Below are positions 44,169-53,686 of a DNA stretch of 64,000 bases, one piece after another; position 1 is the stretch's first letter, and each line of letters opens with the position of its first letter. Source of the stretch: Tuwongella immobilis (lineage in GTDB: Bacteria; Planctomycetota; Planctomycetia; Gemmatales; Gemmataceae); contig NZ_LR593887.1 of NCBI RefSeq assembly GCF_901538355.1, positions 372,001 to 436,000 on the forward strand, read 5' to 3'. The notes below the pieces were generated by a model. The model made no database searches. It was given only the letters and a program-made list of their open reading frames with translations, and was not told the DNA's origin. The position numbers and the translations under genes were made by a program.

Positions 44169-45347
44169 TTAGCCTCGGGCGGCGATGCGGCGGGTTCCGC
44201 TCAGCACAATCAGCAGGCTGATGAGCATCAAGGCACACAAGAGCGTCCATTTCACCGCGGAATTCGTCGGAGCCGTCGGGATGGGAGTGAGATCCTCGAA
44301 CGGTGCTTCGTAAGTCCAGGTGAGGTTTGGAATCATCTTGTCAGCCGGATTCGAGTATGTCCATGTGACGTTCGGGATGTGATTGGCGTTGATGGGTTGT
44401 CCGAGTGCTTCGAGTTCGTTGATTGGTTTGCCAGTCGCGTCCACTCGATAGGTCGTTTGCGTTACCGAGTTGAACAGGACGGCGGGTTGCGTGTATTGCA
44501 CTTGGAATGCATCTGCGGGAATTGGGCGATTGAGCACAATTTCCGAAACTTCACATGCCTCGGTTCTTCGCATGTTCCCGTTCCAATCGATCGACGATTC
44601 CGTGCGGTCCGGGAAGAGAATTCCATTCTGATTGACGAAGGATTTCACTCGGAAATCGGAACGAACTGTCTTCGCTGGGACATCGAATTGGATCTGCATG
44701 CGAGTGGCGAGATACCCATATTTGGCGGCCAACGTGATGGTGACGCGGAAGGGATTGGTTCCGGTCATCCGGGTCGAACGCGTTGGAAATTCGGCGGAAA
44801 TCACAATCACGTCGCCGGTTTCATCGGTTGCGCGGCGTGCGGTCGAGTGATGGGCCTTTGCCAGGTAGGCTTCCAGCGGCAGATGGCCCGCGAGTTCCGG
44901 CAGGGGGAACACCAGCAATCCGTGAATCCAGGGATCGCGGAGATGCTCAGACGGCGAGGGCGATTGCTCCAGGCGATAGGCACGAGGACGTTCTTTCGTC
45001 GATGCAACGGGTTCCGCTTCGGTCTCAAAGCGGACGGCGGTTCCCGGAGTCCAGATGCAGTGAGAGACGGTGTTTTCCGCCCGAACTTCAATCCGCTGCA
45101 TCTCTCCTTGTCGGAGATAGCTTCCCGTCGCCGCTGGGGGCGCATTCGCGGTTTCAGATGCCAGGGTTTCCCAGCGATACTTGCATTGGCAAGATGTGAT
45201 GGCATCACGAGTTGCGACGTGGGATCGAATCGCAAGATCCAGCAGCGATTCCGGGGCCGCCGCGTGACCGGAACCGGCCAGCAGCAACATGCCGCTGAAA
45301 ATCATGGAAGTGGAAATGAGAGCCGAGTGCAACGCTTGCGCGGACAT
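44169..45347 (-). CDS. membrane-anchored exported protein, paralogue of 42896-43936
   Basis: 392 residues from 45347 (AAGGAGGG, 4-nt spacing). A signal peptide (ending GHAAAP) is followed by a large external domain and a C-terminal helix (about 362-384) with a short Arg-rich tail. It shares ARDAITSCQCKYRWE and DPWIHGLLVFPLPEL with its paralogue. A duplicated short element, NVTWTYSNP / NLTWTYEAP, lies before the helix. The function is unknown. The domain may be a lipoprotein-carrier-like beta structure, but I cannot confirm that. Confidence 0.85.
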   Translation of the reverse strand: MSAQALHSALISTSMIFSGMLLLAGSGHAAAPESLLDLAIRSHVATRDAITSCQCKYRWETLASETANAPPAATGSYLRQGEMQRIEVRAENTVSHCIWTPGTAVRFETEAEPVASTKERPRAYRLEQSPSPSEHLRDPWIHGLLVFPLPELAGHLPLEAYLAKAHHSTARRATDETGDVIVISAEFPTRSTRMTGTNPFRVTITLAAKYGYLATRMQIQFDVPAKTVRSDFRVKSFVNQNGILFPDRTESSIDWNGNMRRTEACEVSEIVLNRPIPADAFQVQYTQPAVLFNSVTQTTYRVDATGKPINELEALGQPINANHIPNVTWTYSNPADKMIPNLTWTYEAPFEDLTPIPTAPTNSAVKWTLLCALMLISLLIVLSGTRRIAARG

Positions 45348-45477
45348 GATTCCCTCCTTGGATTGCATCAAAGGTTGTTTGGCAGTGATTCGTCCTTTCA
45401 ATCACGCGATACGATTAGACAATCCCGCTTCTGAGTTGTCGAGAGAGAAATTGAGTTTTTTGTGAATGATTCGCGTC

Positions 45478-46629
45478 CTATGGTTGTGCGTTGCTCGAAG
45501 CGAGGGAGAGGGTGCCGGAGAGGGAATTGGCGCTGGAATTCGGTTGATTCGGGGTCGGCTTTTGGGTGATGACGGTTTGACGCAGGCGGATCAGGTGGCG
45601 GGCGACGGCTCGGAGGTGGTTGAAAAAGGTGCAGAACCGCAGCACTTCCGGCAGCGGTACGGTGAGTGTCACCCCGGTGTGGCGGAGTCGGTCGAAGGCA
45701 TCATCGGCACGTTTGCGGGCGGCTTCCAGATCGTCGCCGAAATCGGTCAGCACGGGCACGCCGTGAAGCTGCCCGGTGAGGCCGTCTAGCAGACTGAGCG
45801 TCAGCACGATCAGATCCCGCAGCGGATGTTCCATGTGCCGTGGAAATGTGTCGTTTCGCAGGCTTTCTTGGGCGTGAATCAGCCCTTCGACGTGGTGTTC
45901 CAATTCATCGCATTGATGCAAAATCGCGGTCCAGAGTGCGACTTCGTCTCGATGGTTGCCTGGCTCGCGTTGCAAGTCGCCGAACAGGGTGCGCAGCGCC
46001 ATGTTGGTGGCGACCAAGTCGGTTCGCATGAGTTCGAGTTGGACATCGGTGAGCGGCGTGGCGGGGCGGGGGGCACCTTGGCAAATCCCCTCCACGACGG
46101 AGCCGGTGAGCGGGTACAACTCGCGGATCTGCGCGAGAAATTTCGCCAGGGTATCGCGCAGGTCGGTCCGCGCAAGTGCTGGCCAAATGAGGCTTTGCAC
46201 CAAAATGGCGATGGTCATGCCGAACATGACATCGAGAAATCGAACCGTCGCCAATCCCCAGGGGCCGAGTTCCTGGCTGGTGGTGAGCATGACGACGGCG
46301 GCCGTGCTTCCCGCCAGGCGGTTACTTTCTTGCAGATTCAGCGCGGTACATACGCCGATGGTCAGCCCGACACCCAGAGCCAATGGCCCGACACCGCTGC
46401 CCAATAGCGATGCGACAAATGCTCCGAAGACGGCCCCGAATGCGGTGCCAACGGCCCGCGAACCGACCGCTTTGAGCACGCTCCCCAGATTGGATTGCAT
46501 CACCAGCACGGCGGAGATCACCGCCCAGACGTGGTGGGTGCGATCTTCCAGCGGCGAGGCATCGCAGATAATCCAGGTCAGGCCACCGGCAAGCCCGGTC
46601 TTCAGAGCATGTCGAATCGTCGGATTCAT
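45478..46629 (-). CDS. FUSC-family (aromatic acid exporter-like) membrane protein
   Basis: 383 residues. The N-terminal half holds five or six transmembrane segments with the FUSC pattern: HVWAVISAVLVMQSNLGSVL, then GSRAVGTAFGAVFGAFVASLLG and FGMTIAILVQSLIWP. The C-terminal half is a cytoplasmic helical domain. FUSC proteins export aromatic acids or other organic anions (family knowledge). The start overlaps the patatin stop (ATGA), so the two are translationally coupled. Half-size members probably work as dimers. Confidence 0.88.
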   Translation of the reverse strand: MNPTIRHALKTGLAGGLTWIICDASPLEDRTHHVWAVISAVLVMQSNLGSVLKAVGSRAVGTAFGAVFGAFVASLLGSGVGPLALGVGLTIGVCTALNLQESNRLAGSTAAVVMLTTSQELGPWGLATVRFLDVMFGMTIAILVQSLIWPALARTDLRDTLAKFLAQIRELYPLTGSVVEGICQGAPRPATPLTDVQLELMRTDLVATNMALRTLFGDLQREPGNHRDEVALWTAILHQCDELEHHVEGLIHAQESLRNDTFPRHMEHPLRDLIVLTLSLLDGLTGQLHGVPVLTDFGDDLEAARKRADDAFDRLRHTGVTLTVPLPEVLRFCTFFNHLRAVARHLIRLRQTVITQKPTPNQPNSSANSLSGTLSLASSNAQP

Positions 46630-47810
46630 ACGGCGAACTTTCGCTGGGTGAGATATTCCGTCATGGCACAGCGACCGGAATTAATCAGGGCATCAAAGCG
46701 TTCTTGCGACATCTCGAATTCCAGTGCCGAGAATCCCTGCGTGGGAATGCGGCAAATCAGGGCATCGAGCGGCTTGAGGGCGTCTTGCTCCCAACGAGTG
46801 AGGGTATCGACCAGTCGCCCGATGCGTAAGTCGAGTTTGCCCATTCCGGCGGCGCCATTGCCCGGATTGCCATTCATTCCGGGTGGAGGAATTTGGTCGT
46901 CTAGCAACAGCCCAATGGTGTGGGCTTCGCCAGCGGGGGGCGGGCCCATCACTTGGCGGACCATCGGTTCGTCGGGCTTCAGATACAGTTGCAGCGGCAT
47001 TTCCAGCATGGCGGCCCCATCCACCAGCACATGCCCGGTCATTGGCTGGTTGAGATATTTCCCCCAGTGGGCAGGCCAAACGATTTCCTGCCAGACCAAC
47101 GGAATGCTGAGCGACATGCGAACGGCCTGGACGGCAGGGCAATCCGGTGCGGTGCGGTGATTCAGGAACAACGCCCGTTTTTCGGTGGTGTCGGCGGTGA
47201 CGAAGGTGACATCGCGTCCGGTTGCTTGGAACAATTGGGCGAGCGTCCAATCGGCGGTGAAGCCACGAACTTGGGTCGCGACGCGTTTGCTGAGCCAATC
47301 GATGGCGGTTTCCGACGAGTAGAATCCGCCGAATTCCAGGAACGATGCAAGCGAGGCGAGTCGAGGCCCGGCGGCGTGTTCGATCATGGCTTCCAGGACG
47401 GCGGTTCGCAGCTCATCGCGGTGTGGTGCGGCGGCGACGCGCAGCCCGAATGCGACTCGGGGAAGTTTCTCCGAGAGTTTGCCCATGACGCGATCGATGA
47501 CCGTATCCAAGAACGATCGTCCTAGGCGGCGGATTTCGCTATCGGGCTGCCGCATCGCTTCTTTCAGCGGCTCGGCATCCGGCGGGGCGAGCAGTTGCGC
47601 CAGCGCCGTGCGATCGGCTCCGTTGGGGCCGAGAATGCCGATCAGTTCCTTGGCGGTGTATCCCGCAGCCAAGAATAACGCGCCAATTGCCCCGGCGGAG
47701 GTGCCGATCACCCGCCGCACGCGATGCTTGCGCTGCAGCACCTCGACCGCGCCCATGAAGGCCATGCCTTTGCTGCCGCCGCTGCTGAGGATTACATCAA
47801 AGTCTGCCAT
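46626..47810 (-). CDS. patatin-like phospholipase
   Basis: 394 residues from 47810, with AGGAG upstream. The frame is open far upstream, but that stretch has no coding character. The patatin fold shows the oxyanion motif SSGGSKGMAF (about 9-18), the nucleophile in GTSAG and the catalytic Asp in LVDGA. These lipid acyl hydrolases cleave phospholipids. The protein lacks a signal peptide. Its stop overlaps the start of the FUSC transporter gene, suggesting a linked membrane role. Confidence 0.9.
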   Translation of the reverse strand: MADFDVILSSGGSKGMAFMGAVEVLQRKHRVRRVIGTSAGAIGALFLAAGYTAKELIGILGPNGADRTALAQLLAPPDAEPLKEAMRQPDSEIRRLGRSFLDTVIDRVMGKLSEKLPRVAFGLRVAAAPHRDELRTAVLEAMIEHAAGPRLASLASFLEFGGFYSSETAIDWLSKRVATQVRGFTADWTLAQLFQATGRDVTFVTADTTEKRALFLNHRTAPDCPAVQAVRMSLSIPLVWQEIVWPAHWGKYLNQPMTGHVLVDGAAMLEMPLQLYLKPDEPMVRQVMGPPPAGEAHTIGLLLDDQIPPPGMNGNPGNGAAGMGKLDLRIGRLVDTLTRWEQDALKPLDALICRIPTQGFSALEFEMSQERFDALINSGRCAMTEYLTQRKFAV

Positions 47811-47857
47811 GACTCGCCGCTCCTGGTGTCCACTCTGCGTCGTGCTTCCTGCGGGAA

Positions 47858-48340
47858 TTACGATTCGATGGGCAATTGTTGGTATAATTGAAACGGAATC
47901 GGTTGCAAGCCGAGTCGTTCGTAGGTGCGTTGAGCGGCATGATTCTCCTGTTCGACATAGAGACGCAGGCCAATCACATCGCCTTCCTGGCGCGCGGCTT
48001 GTTTCATGGCCGCCACCAACGAGGAGAACACGCCCATGCGGCGAAATTGCGCATCCACATAGACACTTTGCAGCCACCAGAACCAGCCATTTCGCCAGTC
48101 GGACCATTCGCGGGTGATCTGCAACTGGCCAACGACGGGTCCGGATTCGCCGTGGGTGGCCACCCAATATCGGCCGCGTCCCACCGGGTCGGCCAGCAGT
48201 GCGGCCACGCCGGGTTCCACGATGCGCGGGTCAAGCGTGTGGTGCTCGCTTTCCCAGGCGAGTTTGCAGTTGAAATCGACCAGTGTGGCCAGATCATCCA
48301 TGCGGGCCGGACGAACGGTAATTGGAGTCTGCTGCGACAT
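47858..48340 (-). CDS. GNAT-family N-acetyltransferase
   Basis: 160 residues. The GNAT fold includes ITVRPARMDDLATLVDF at the start, the acetyl-CoA loop region VDAQFRRMGVFSSLV (a diverged Q/R-x-x-G-x-G/A) and the terminal NHAAQRTYERLGLQP. It acetylates an unknown amine substrate in the cytoplasm. AAAGG precedes the ATG. It is 47 bp upstream of the patatin gene on the same strand and divergent from apt. Confidence 0.9.
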   Translation of the reverse strand: MSQQTPITVRPARMDDLATLVDFNCKLAWESEHHTLDPRIVEPGVAALLADPVGRGRYWVATHGESGPVVGQLQITREWSDWRNGWFWWLQSVYVDAQFRRMGVFSSLVAAMKQAARQEGDVIGLRLYVEQENHAAQRTYERLGLQPIPFQLYQQLPIES

Positions 48341-48409
48341 CAGGGTTGCCTTTCCCAGGCGAGTTCATAGGGTGTAATGCGTCTGACCGCACCCGTGAGG
48401 ATTCCGCCA

Positions 48410-48922
48410 ATGAATCTGGCCGATTATATTCGGGACATCCCTGATTTTCCCAAACCGGGGATTCTATTCAAGGATATTACCCCATTGTTGGCATCGCCCC
48501 AAGCGTTTGGCCATGCGGTGGATCAGATGGCGGCCCATTATGAATCGCATGCGATTGATGCGATTGCCGCTGCCGAGGCTCGCGGATTTCTGATCGCCGC
48601 ACCCTTGGCCTTGCGTCTGAATAAGCCATTGGTCCCGCTGCGCAAGCCCGGCAAACTGCCGTATCGCACCTATTCGTTGAAATACGATTTGGAATACGGT
48701 TCCGCCGAACTGCAAATGCACATCGACAGCGTCACCCCTGGTGCCCGTGTGCTGCTGGTGGATGATCTGTTGGCCACCGGCGGAACCATGGCCGCTGGCG
48801 CTCAGTTGATTCAACAAGCCGGGGCCAATATCGCGGGCTTTGGGTTCCTGGTGGAGTTGGCGTTTCTGAATGGGCGCGAACGTCTTCCGCAGGCAGCAGT
48901 CTATTCGTTATTGACTTACTGA
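48410..48922 (+). CDS. apt: adenine phosphoribosyltransferase
   Basis: 170 residues from 48410 (GAGG 9 nt upstream). The hallmarks of Apt are DIPDFPKPGILFKDITPLL near the start, AAAEARGFLIAAPLA, RKPGKLPYRTYSLKYDLEYG and the PRPP-binding loop VLLVDDLLATGGTM. It salvages adenine to AMP using PRPP. It heads an apparent operon with hisI and hisG, whose enzymes also handle PRPP and adenylate derivatives. Confidence 0.95.
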   Translation: MNLADYIRDIPDFPKPGILFKDITPLLASPQAFGHAVDQMAAHYESHAIDAIAAAEARGFLIAAPLALRLNKPLVPLRKPGKLPYRTYSLKYDLEYGSAELQMHIDSVTPGARVLLVDDLLATGGTMAAGAQLIQQAGANIAGFGFLVELAFLNGRERLPQAAVYSLLTY

Positions 48923-48949
48923 GTGGCGATTGCTGCCAAGGACGTGACG

Positions 48950-49327
48950 ATGATTGAACTGGATTTTGACAAAGCCGGCGGGCTGGTCAGCGCCATCGCT
49001 CAAGATGTGGAAACTGGCCAAGTGCTGATGATTGCGTGGATGAACCGCGAGGCCTTTGAAGAAACCGTCCGCACCGGCCGCGCGGTGTATTACTCCCGTA
49101 GCCGCAAGAAGTTATGGCGCAAAGGCGAAGAAAGCGGCAATGTGCAACAAGTGCATGAAATCTTCGTGGATTGTGACACCGATGCCGTGCTGCTGAAAGT
49201 CAAGCAGATCGGCGGAGCGGCCTGCCACGAAGGGTACGCCAGTTGCTTTTTCCGCAAAGTCGAAGGCGATGAACTGACCGTCATCGGCGAGCGTATTTTT
49301 GATCCGAAAAAGGTATACTCCTCATGA
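48950..49327 (+). CDS. hisI: phosphoribosyl-AMP cyclohydrolase
   Basis: 125 residues from 48950 (AAGGA upstream). Signature segments are [40 protein letters not shown], the metal ligands in [11 protein letters not shown] and [13 protein letters not shown] with its Cys. It catalyses the third step of histidine synthesis. It is the HisI-only form, not fused to HisE. Its stop overlaps the hisG start (ATGA). Confidence 0.95.
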   Translation: MIELDFDKAGGLVSAIAQDVETGQVLMIAWMNREAFEETVRTGRAVYYSRSRKKLWRKGEESGNVQQVHEIFVDCDTDAVLLKVKQIGGAACHEGYASCFFRKVEGDELTVIGERIFDPKKVYSS

Positions 49328-50205
49328 GCGAGCCGAAACAGCTCAAATTGGGCATCCCCGCAGGCAGCCTGCAAGAAGCGACCGCGGAACTGATGCGTCG
49401 CGCAGGCTACAAAATCACCTTCGCGAGCCGAAGCTACTACCCCGTGGTGGATGATCCCGAACTGCATCTGACGCTCATTCGAGCGCAAGAAATGGCCCGC
49501 TATGTCGAAAATGGCTCGCTGGATTGCGGCTTGACCGGGTTGGACTGGATTCTGGAAAACGACGCCAAAGTGGTGGAAATGACCGAGCTGGTGTTCAGCA
49601 AAGTCAGCCGCCGACCCGTGCGCTGGGTGCTGGCGGTGCCCAATGATTCCCCCATTCAGGGGCCAAAGGATCTGCAAGGCAAGCGCATCGCCACCGAAGT
49701 GGTCAACCTGACCCGACGTTGGCTGGCGGAACATGGCGTGACCGCGAATGTCGAATTTTCCTGGGGGGCGACCGAGGTGAAGCCGCCGCGATTGGCCGAC
49801 GCCATCGTGGAAGTCACCGAAACGGGGTCCTCGTTGCGGGCCAACAATCTGCGCATTGTCTGCGATCTGCTCACCAGCACCCCGCGATTTATCGCCAACC
49901 AAGCCGCATTCGATGATCCCTGGAAGCGGCAAAAAATGGACGACTTGATTCTCATGCTCAAAGGCGCAATGGCCGCCGAGGGGCGAGTCGGGTTGATGCT
50001 CAACGTCCGCAAGGCCGACCTGCCACGCGTGCTGGCGATTCTCCCCGCGTTGCAGAACCCCACCATTTCGCCCCTGGCCAACGACGATTGGGTCGCCGTT
50101 AATACGATTATCGAAGAAGATACCGTCCGCCATATCATCCCGCAGCTCAAGGCCGCCGGCGGTGCAGGCATCGTCGAATATCCGTTGTCCAAGATCATCG
50201 ATTGA
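49324..50205 (+). CDS. hisG: ATP phosphoribosyltransferase, long form
   Basis: 293 residues, the long form with a C-terminal regulatory domain, which does not need HisZ. The catalytic domain shows [25 protein letters not shown] and [19 protein letters not shown], then the PRPP loop [15 protein letters not shown]. The C-terminal ACT-like domain ([20 protein letters not shown] and so on) normally binds histidine for feedback control. It is the first enzyme of histidine synthesis and the last gene of this small operon. Confidence 0.95.
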   Translation: MSEPKQLKLGIPAGSLQEATAELMRRAGYKITFASRSYYPVVDDPELHLTLIRAQEMARYVENGSLDCGLTGLDWILENDAKVVEMTELVFSKVSRRPVRWVLAVPNDSPIQGPKDLQGKRIATEVVNLTRRWLAEHGVTANVEFSWGATEVKPPRLADAIVEVTETGSSLRANNLRIVCDLLTSTPRFIANQAAFDDPWKRQKMDDLILMLKGAMAAEGRVGLMLNVRKADLPRVLAILPALQNPTISPLANDDWVAVNTIIEEDTVRHIIPQLKAAGGAGIVEYPLSKIID

Positions 50206-50230
50206 TCGACGAGTGGACTCCGCAAACCAC

Positions 50231-50276
50231 ACCGTCCCGGCGAATGATTCCGAAGTGGAATGTTCGCCGGGACGGT
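50231..50276. terminator. bidirectional terminator between convergent genes
   Basis: ACCGTCCCGGCGAA (50231-50244) and TTCGCCGGGACGGT (50263-50276) form a perfect 14-bp stem. Its loop contains a further ATTCC/GGAAT pairing. It sits between hisG (+) and the DUF1501 gene (-). Confidence 0.8.
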
Positions 50277-50304
50277 TCGTTGCGGACCCTTGCGGAATGC
50301 GGCG

Positions 50305-51588
50305 TTATGCCAGGACTTCCTTCACGGCTTCGCCGCCATCGACGATGCGGATGCCGCGGCCGTCGGTCTCGATTTTTTGGCGGGGGTTAATGCCCAACAC
50401 TTCGCACAGGGTGCAAAACAGATCTTGCACGCTGACGGGGCGTTCGGCAATTTCGCGGCCCTGCGAATCGGTTTTGCCCACGACCACGCCGGGCTTAATT
50501 CCGGCCCCGGCGAGGATTCCGTTGAAGGCGCGGCCATAATGATCGCGGCCGTTATTGCCGTTGATGGTCGGAGTGCGGCCGAATTCGCCGGTCCAGATCA
50601 CCAGCGTTTTGTTCAGCCGACCGCGCTGCTTCAGGTCTTCCAGCAGCGTCGAAAATCCCGCATCCACCACCGACGACAGCCGTTCGTGCCCCTCGAAATT
50701 TTCCCGGTGGGTGTCCCAGTTGCCATGGCTGACTTCAACGAACGGAACGCCCACTTCGGTCAATCGCCGAGCGAGTAAGCAGCCTTGGCCAAAGGAGTTG
50801 CGACCGTAGCGATCGCGCAACGAGTCCTTTTCTTCGGACAGGTCAAATTCCTTCAGCTTGGGCGACAGCACGAGTCGGGCTGCGGCGTCGTTGATCGCCT
50901 GATGATCCTTCACCAGCGATTTCGCACCGGCGGCGGCAAAGTCTTGCTCCAATTTCGCGGTCAATCGCAAGCGGCGTTGCAGGGCTTCCTTGGTCATGCC
51001 TGCGGGGAGTTGTGTATTCACCGGTGGCCGAGTGGGATCGGTAATCACGAACGGAGCGACGGATTTGCTCAAATAGCCGCTCCCGGCGGCGGGGTTCCCG
51101 GCAATCGCCACGAAGGGCGGCAGATCCGACCCGGTTCCGCCCGATTCTTGAGCGACGATCGATCCAAAGTGCGGATATTTCACCGATCCGCTGATTTTGT
51201 ACCCGGTCCGCAACAGATATTGCGCGGAGGGGTGATTCACGTCCCGCGAATTCAGCGAACGAATCAACGCAACTCGATTCATCATCGCGGCCATTTTCGG
51301 CCAATATTCGGCGATTTGCACCCCCGGAATGCTGGTCGAAATTCCCTTGGTGGGGCCACCCGTCGGCGTGCCCGGCTTGGGGTCGAACGTCTCGAATTGG
51401 CTGGGGGCACCTTGCATGAACAGCAGAATCACGGAGAGATCCCGCTTGCGGAGTTCCGGCCCCGCCGCCCGAAGCCGCTCCCGCAGGCTCAGCCCGCTCA
51501 GCCCCGCCAGCATGCCAGCCCCCAAAAACGACCGGCGGCTCACCAGCCCGTCCGGATTCATCGTCAATTGCACGTCGTTCAGTGACAT
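50305..51588 (-). CDS. DUF1501 protein, Tat-exported
   Basis: 427 residues with AAAGGA upstream. The twin-arginine signal RRSFLGAG (18-25) precedes the DUF1501 domain: VILLFMQGAPSQFETFDPKPG, NHPSAQYLLRTGY and LVIWTGEFGRTPTING. It is a paralogue of the product at 6737. It lies 31 bp downstream of the DUF1549/DUF1553 gene on the same strand. This pairing is a recurrent planctomycete arrangement (family knowledge). The reaction is unknown, probably extracytoplasmic hydrolysis. Confidence 0.94.
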   Translation of the reverse strand: MSLNDVQLTMNPDGLVSRRSFLGAGMLAGLSGLSLRERLRAAGPELRKRDLSVILLFMQGAPSQFETFDPKPGTPTGGPTKGISTSIPGVQIAEYWPKMAAMMNRVALIRSLNSRDVNHPSAQYLLRTGYKISGSVKYPHFGSIVAQESGGTGSDLPPFVAIAGNPAAGSGYLSKSVAPFVITDPTRPPVNTQLPAGMTKEALQRRLRLTAKLEQDFAAAGAKSLVKDHQAINDAAARLVLSPKLKEFDLSEEKDSLRDRYGRNSFGQGCLLARRLTEVGVPFVEVSHGNWDTHRENFEGHERLSSVVDAGFSTLLEDLKQRGRLNKTLVIWTGEFGRTPTINGNNGRDHYGRAFNGILAGAGIKPGVVVGKTDSQGREIAERPVSVQDLFCTLCEVLGINPRQKIETDGRGIRIVDGGEAVKEVLA

Positions 51589-51619
51589 GATTGTGGTCCT
51601 TTCGATTCTTCGCGGAGGG

Positions 51620-53686
51620 TTAACGGCGCGTTCGGAATTCCGTGGAGTTAATCAGACTCCATTGCAAATCTTCAAAGGCGGCGGCCCGATCTTGCATCGC
51701 CCGGATGTGATCCAAGCAGGTGTTCATTTCCCGATCCGTGGGGCGACGGCCCAGCGTGCGCTCATACAGCGTTCGCACGGCGACTCGGTTGTCGGTGGTT
51801 TGCTGCAACATTCGGCCCAGATTGGTGAAGCGGGTGGCTTTCATGTATCCGTTGAGCATGCTGTTGTTCATCAGCATCAGCGCTTGCGGCACGGTGGCTT
51901 CCACTTCATCCACTGGTTTGGAGAGGTCGAAGTTGAACAACTGCTCGAATGCGGATCGGAACGAAGGGGGGAATCGGCCCACGCTGGGCGTTGCGCCGGG
52001 CAGGCGCATTTCACCGTTGATCGGTCCCAACGCGCGATTCAGAGCGCCCCACAAATCGCTTCCCCGCAGCGGGGCCGGGCGAACTCCCGCGAAGTTGAGA
52101 TGCTCCTCGGGGGTGGCACCGAGTTGGAATTCGCGTTGATACGCCTCCGTATTCATGATGACGCGGAACACGGAGCGAATGTCAAAGTTGCTGCCAACGA
52201 ATCCTGCCGCAAGTCGATTCAGCACTTCGGGATAGGTCACATCTTGCAGCGGACCAAGATTATCCACGGGGCTGACAAAGGTTTGGCCCATCAGGTCATG
52301 CCAGGTGCGATTCACGAATGCCGCGGGGAAGTAGTAATTCGCCGGATCGGTCACCCAATCGGCCAGCGATTTGCGGCGGTCCAGGTCGCTTGTGCGGCTG
52401 GAAACGGACTTGCCATTCAGGAAGAACGCCGGCTCGACGGCATGCGTGACCTTGGGATCATCCAAATCGGGCTGGCGATAATCTCCGAACCCCCGCGAGC
52501 TGAGCCGCAGCTCAAAGCCACCCGATTTCGTCAATTGCGGCGGCAGTGCTTGGCCATTGGTGCGGCCAAAGAACGCGGCAAACTGATGGAATTGATCGCG
52601 CTTCCAAACATCATTCGGGGCATCATGGCATTGCGAACATTGGATGTTGATGCCCAAGAAGACGCGGGCGACATCATTGGCCCGTTCCACCGGCCCTTCT
52701 TCACGCAGGTGAGCGAGGAGGAATCCGAGATTGCCCTTTTCGCGGGTCTCTTGCGGCGTCATCGTCCCTTCGGCGGTGAGCAAATCGCGGGTGATGCTGG
52801 CCCAATCGCGGTTCTTTTGGAACTGATCGGTCAGCCAACTTTCCAAACCTTGCTCACGTGGCCGCACCAGAAACGCATTCTGCGCTGTCGCTCGGGAGAG
52901 CATAATTTCTCGCCAGGCTTTGGCTTGGCGTTGCGCGAATTCCGGGCTCGCGAGCAATCGATCGATCAATTCCGCGCGTTTGGTCGGGGAGCGATCGGCA
53001 ACAAATTGACGCAATTCCGTATCGGGCGGCAGTGTGCCACACAGATCGATCCAGACACGCCGGGCGAAAATTTCATCGGAACAGGGCTTGGCCGGCTTCA
53101 ACTCATCTTCGGCCTGGGCGGCTTTGAGCAACGCATCGATTTCCGCCGCGCTGGTGGCTGTTTTGGGAACGCTGGCCCATTCGGGGGGGATCACGGCGAC
53201 GCCTTCGGAATCCGGAGCAGCCGGGAATCGGTGCTTGCGGGCCACTTCTTCGCTAATTCCCTGGACAGCGGGCTTCTTTTCCGGGGTTTCCGGCTTGGAA
53301 TTGGGCATCAATTTGGGGAAAAATTTGCCGAGTTTCCCAAATTTCTCCCCATCGGGTTTGGCGAATCCCTTGGCAAATCGGCTCAGTGCCGACATGCGGT
53401 CGAATTCGAGATTGTCGATGTGTCCATCTTGATTGCCATCGAAGCGGTTGAACGCTTGCTGAATGGCTTGCTTGTTATCCTTGAAGCGGGGGAGCATGCC
53501 CGCGAATGCTTCGTATTCGGATTTGCTGATGCGGCCATCGGAATCGCGATCGATTCGCTTGAAAATCGCATCGCTGGAAGGGGCCGACTTCGGGGTCGGT
53601 TCTTCGCCATAGCTGGCGGTGGCGGTGATGCCGAGGATGCCGAGCAGAAACGCAAGGCAACGAATCATCGGGGTGATGGGCTTCAT
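51620..53686 (-). CDS. DUF1549/DUF1553 protein with EF-hands and a CxxCH motif
   Basis: 688 residues from 53686. A signal peptide (ending ASYGEEP) is followed by two EF-hand-like calcium loops (DRDSDGRISKSE and DGNQDGHIDNLE, about 45-100) and a Lys/Pro-rich linker. The DUF1549 domain (RRVWIDLCGTLPPDTELRQF) contains CSQCH, which has the form of a c-type heme or metal site. The DUF1553 domain follows (RKSLADWVTDPANYYFPAAFVNRTW). These large exported proteins are characteristic of planctomycetes and pair with DUF1501 proteins, as here. Polymer degradation or binding is the usual guess. Confidence 0.93.
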   Translation of the reverse strand: MKPITPMIRCLAFLLGILGITATASYGEEPTPKSAPSSDAIFKRIDRDSDGRISKSEYEAFAGMLPRFKDNKQAIQQAFNRFDGNQDGHIDNLEFDRMSALSRFAKGFAKPDGEKFGKLGKFFPKLMPNSKPETPEKKPAVQGISEEVARKHRFPAAPDSEGVAVIPPEWASVPKTATSAAEIDALLKAAQAEDELKPAKPCSDEIFARRVWIDLCGTLPPDTELRQFVADRSPTKRAELIDRLLASPEFAQRQAKAWREIMLSRATAQNAFLVRPREQGLESWLTDQFQKNRDWASITRDLLTAEGTMTPQETREKGNLGFLLAHLREEGPVERANDVARVFLGINIQCSQCHDAPNDVWKRDQFHQFAAFFGRTNGQALPPQLTKSGGFELRLSSRGFGDYRQPDLDDPKVTHAVEPAFFLNGKSVSSRTSDLDRRKSLADWVTDPANYYFPAAFVNRTWHDLMGQTFVSPVDNLGPLQDVTYPEVLNRLAAGFVGSNFDIRSVFRVIMNTEAYQREFQLGATPEEHLNFAGVRPAPLRGSDLWGALNRALGPINGEMRLPGATPSVGRFPPSFRSAFEQLFNFDLSKPVDEVEATVPQALMLMNNSMLNGYMKATRFTNLGRMLQQTTDNRVAVRTLYERTLGRRPTDREMNTCLDHIRAMQDRAAAFEDLQWSLINSTEFRTRR

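Noticed and set aside
47811-48167. N-terminal extension of the patatin-like protein
   Set aside because: The extra 119 codons overlap the GNAT gene on the same strand, are Arg/Cys-rich without motif, and the ATG at 47810 has a ribosome site directly before the patatin fold.
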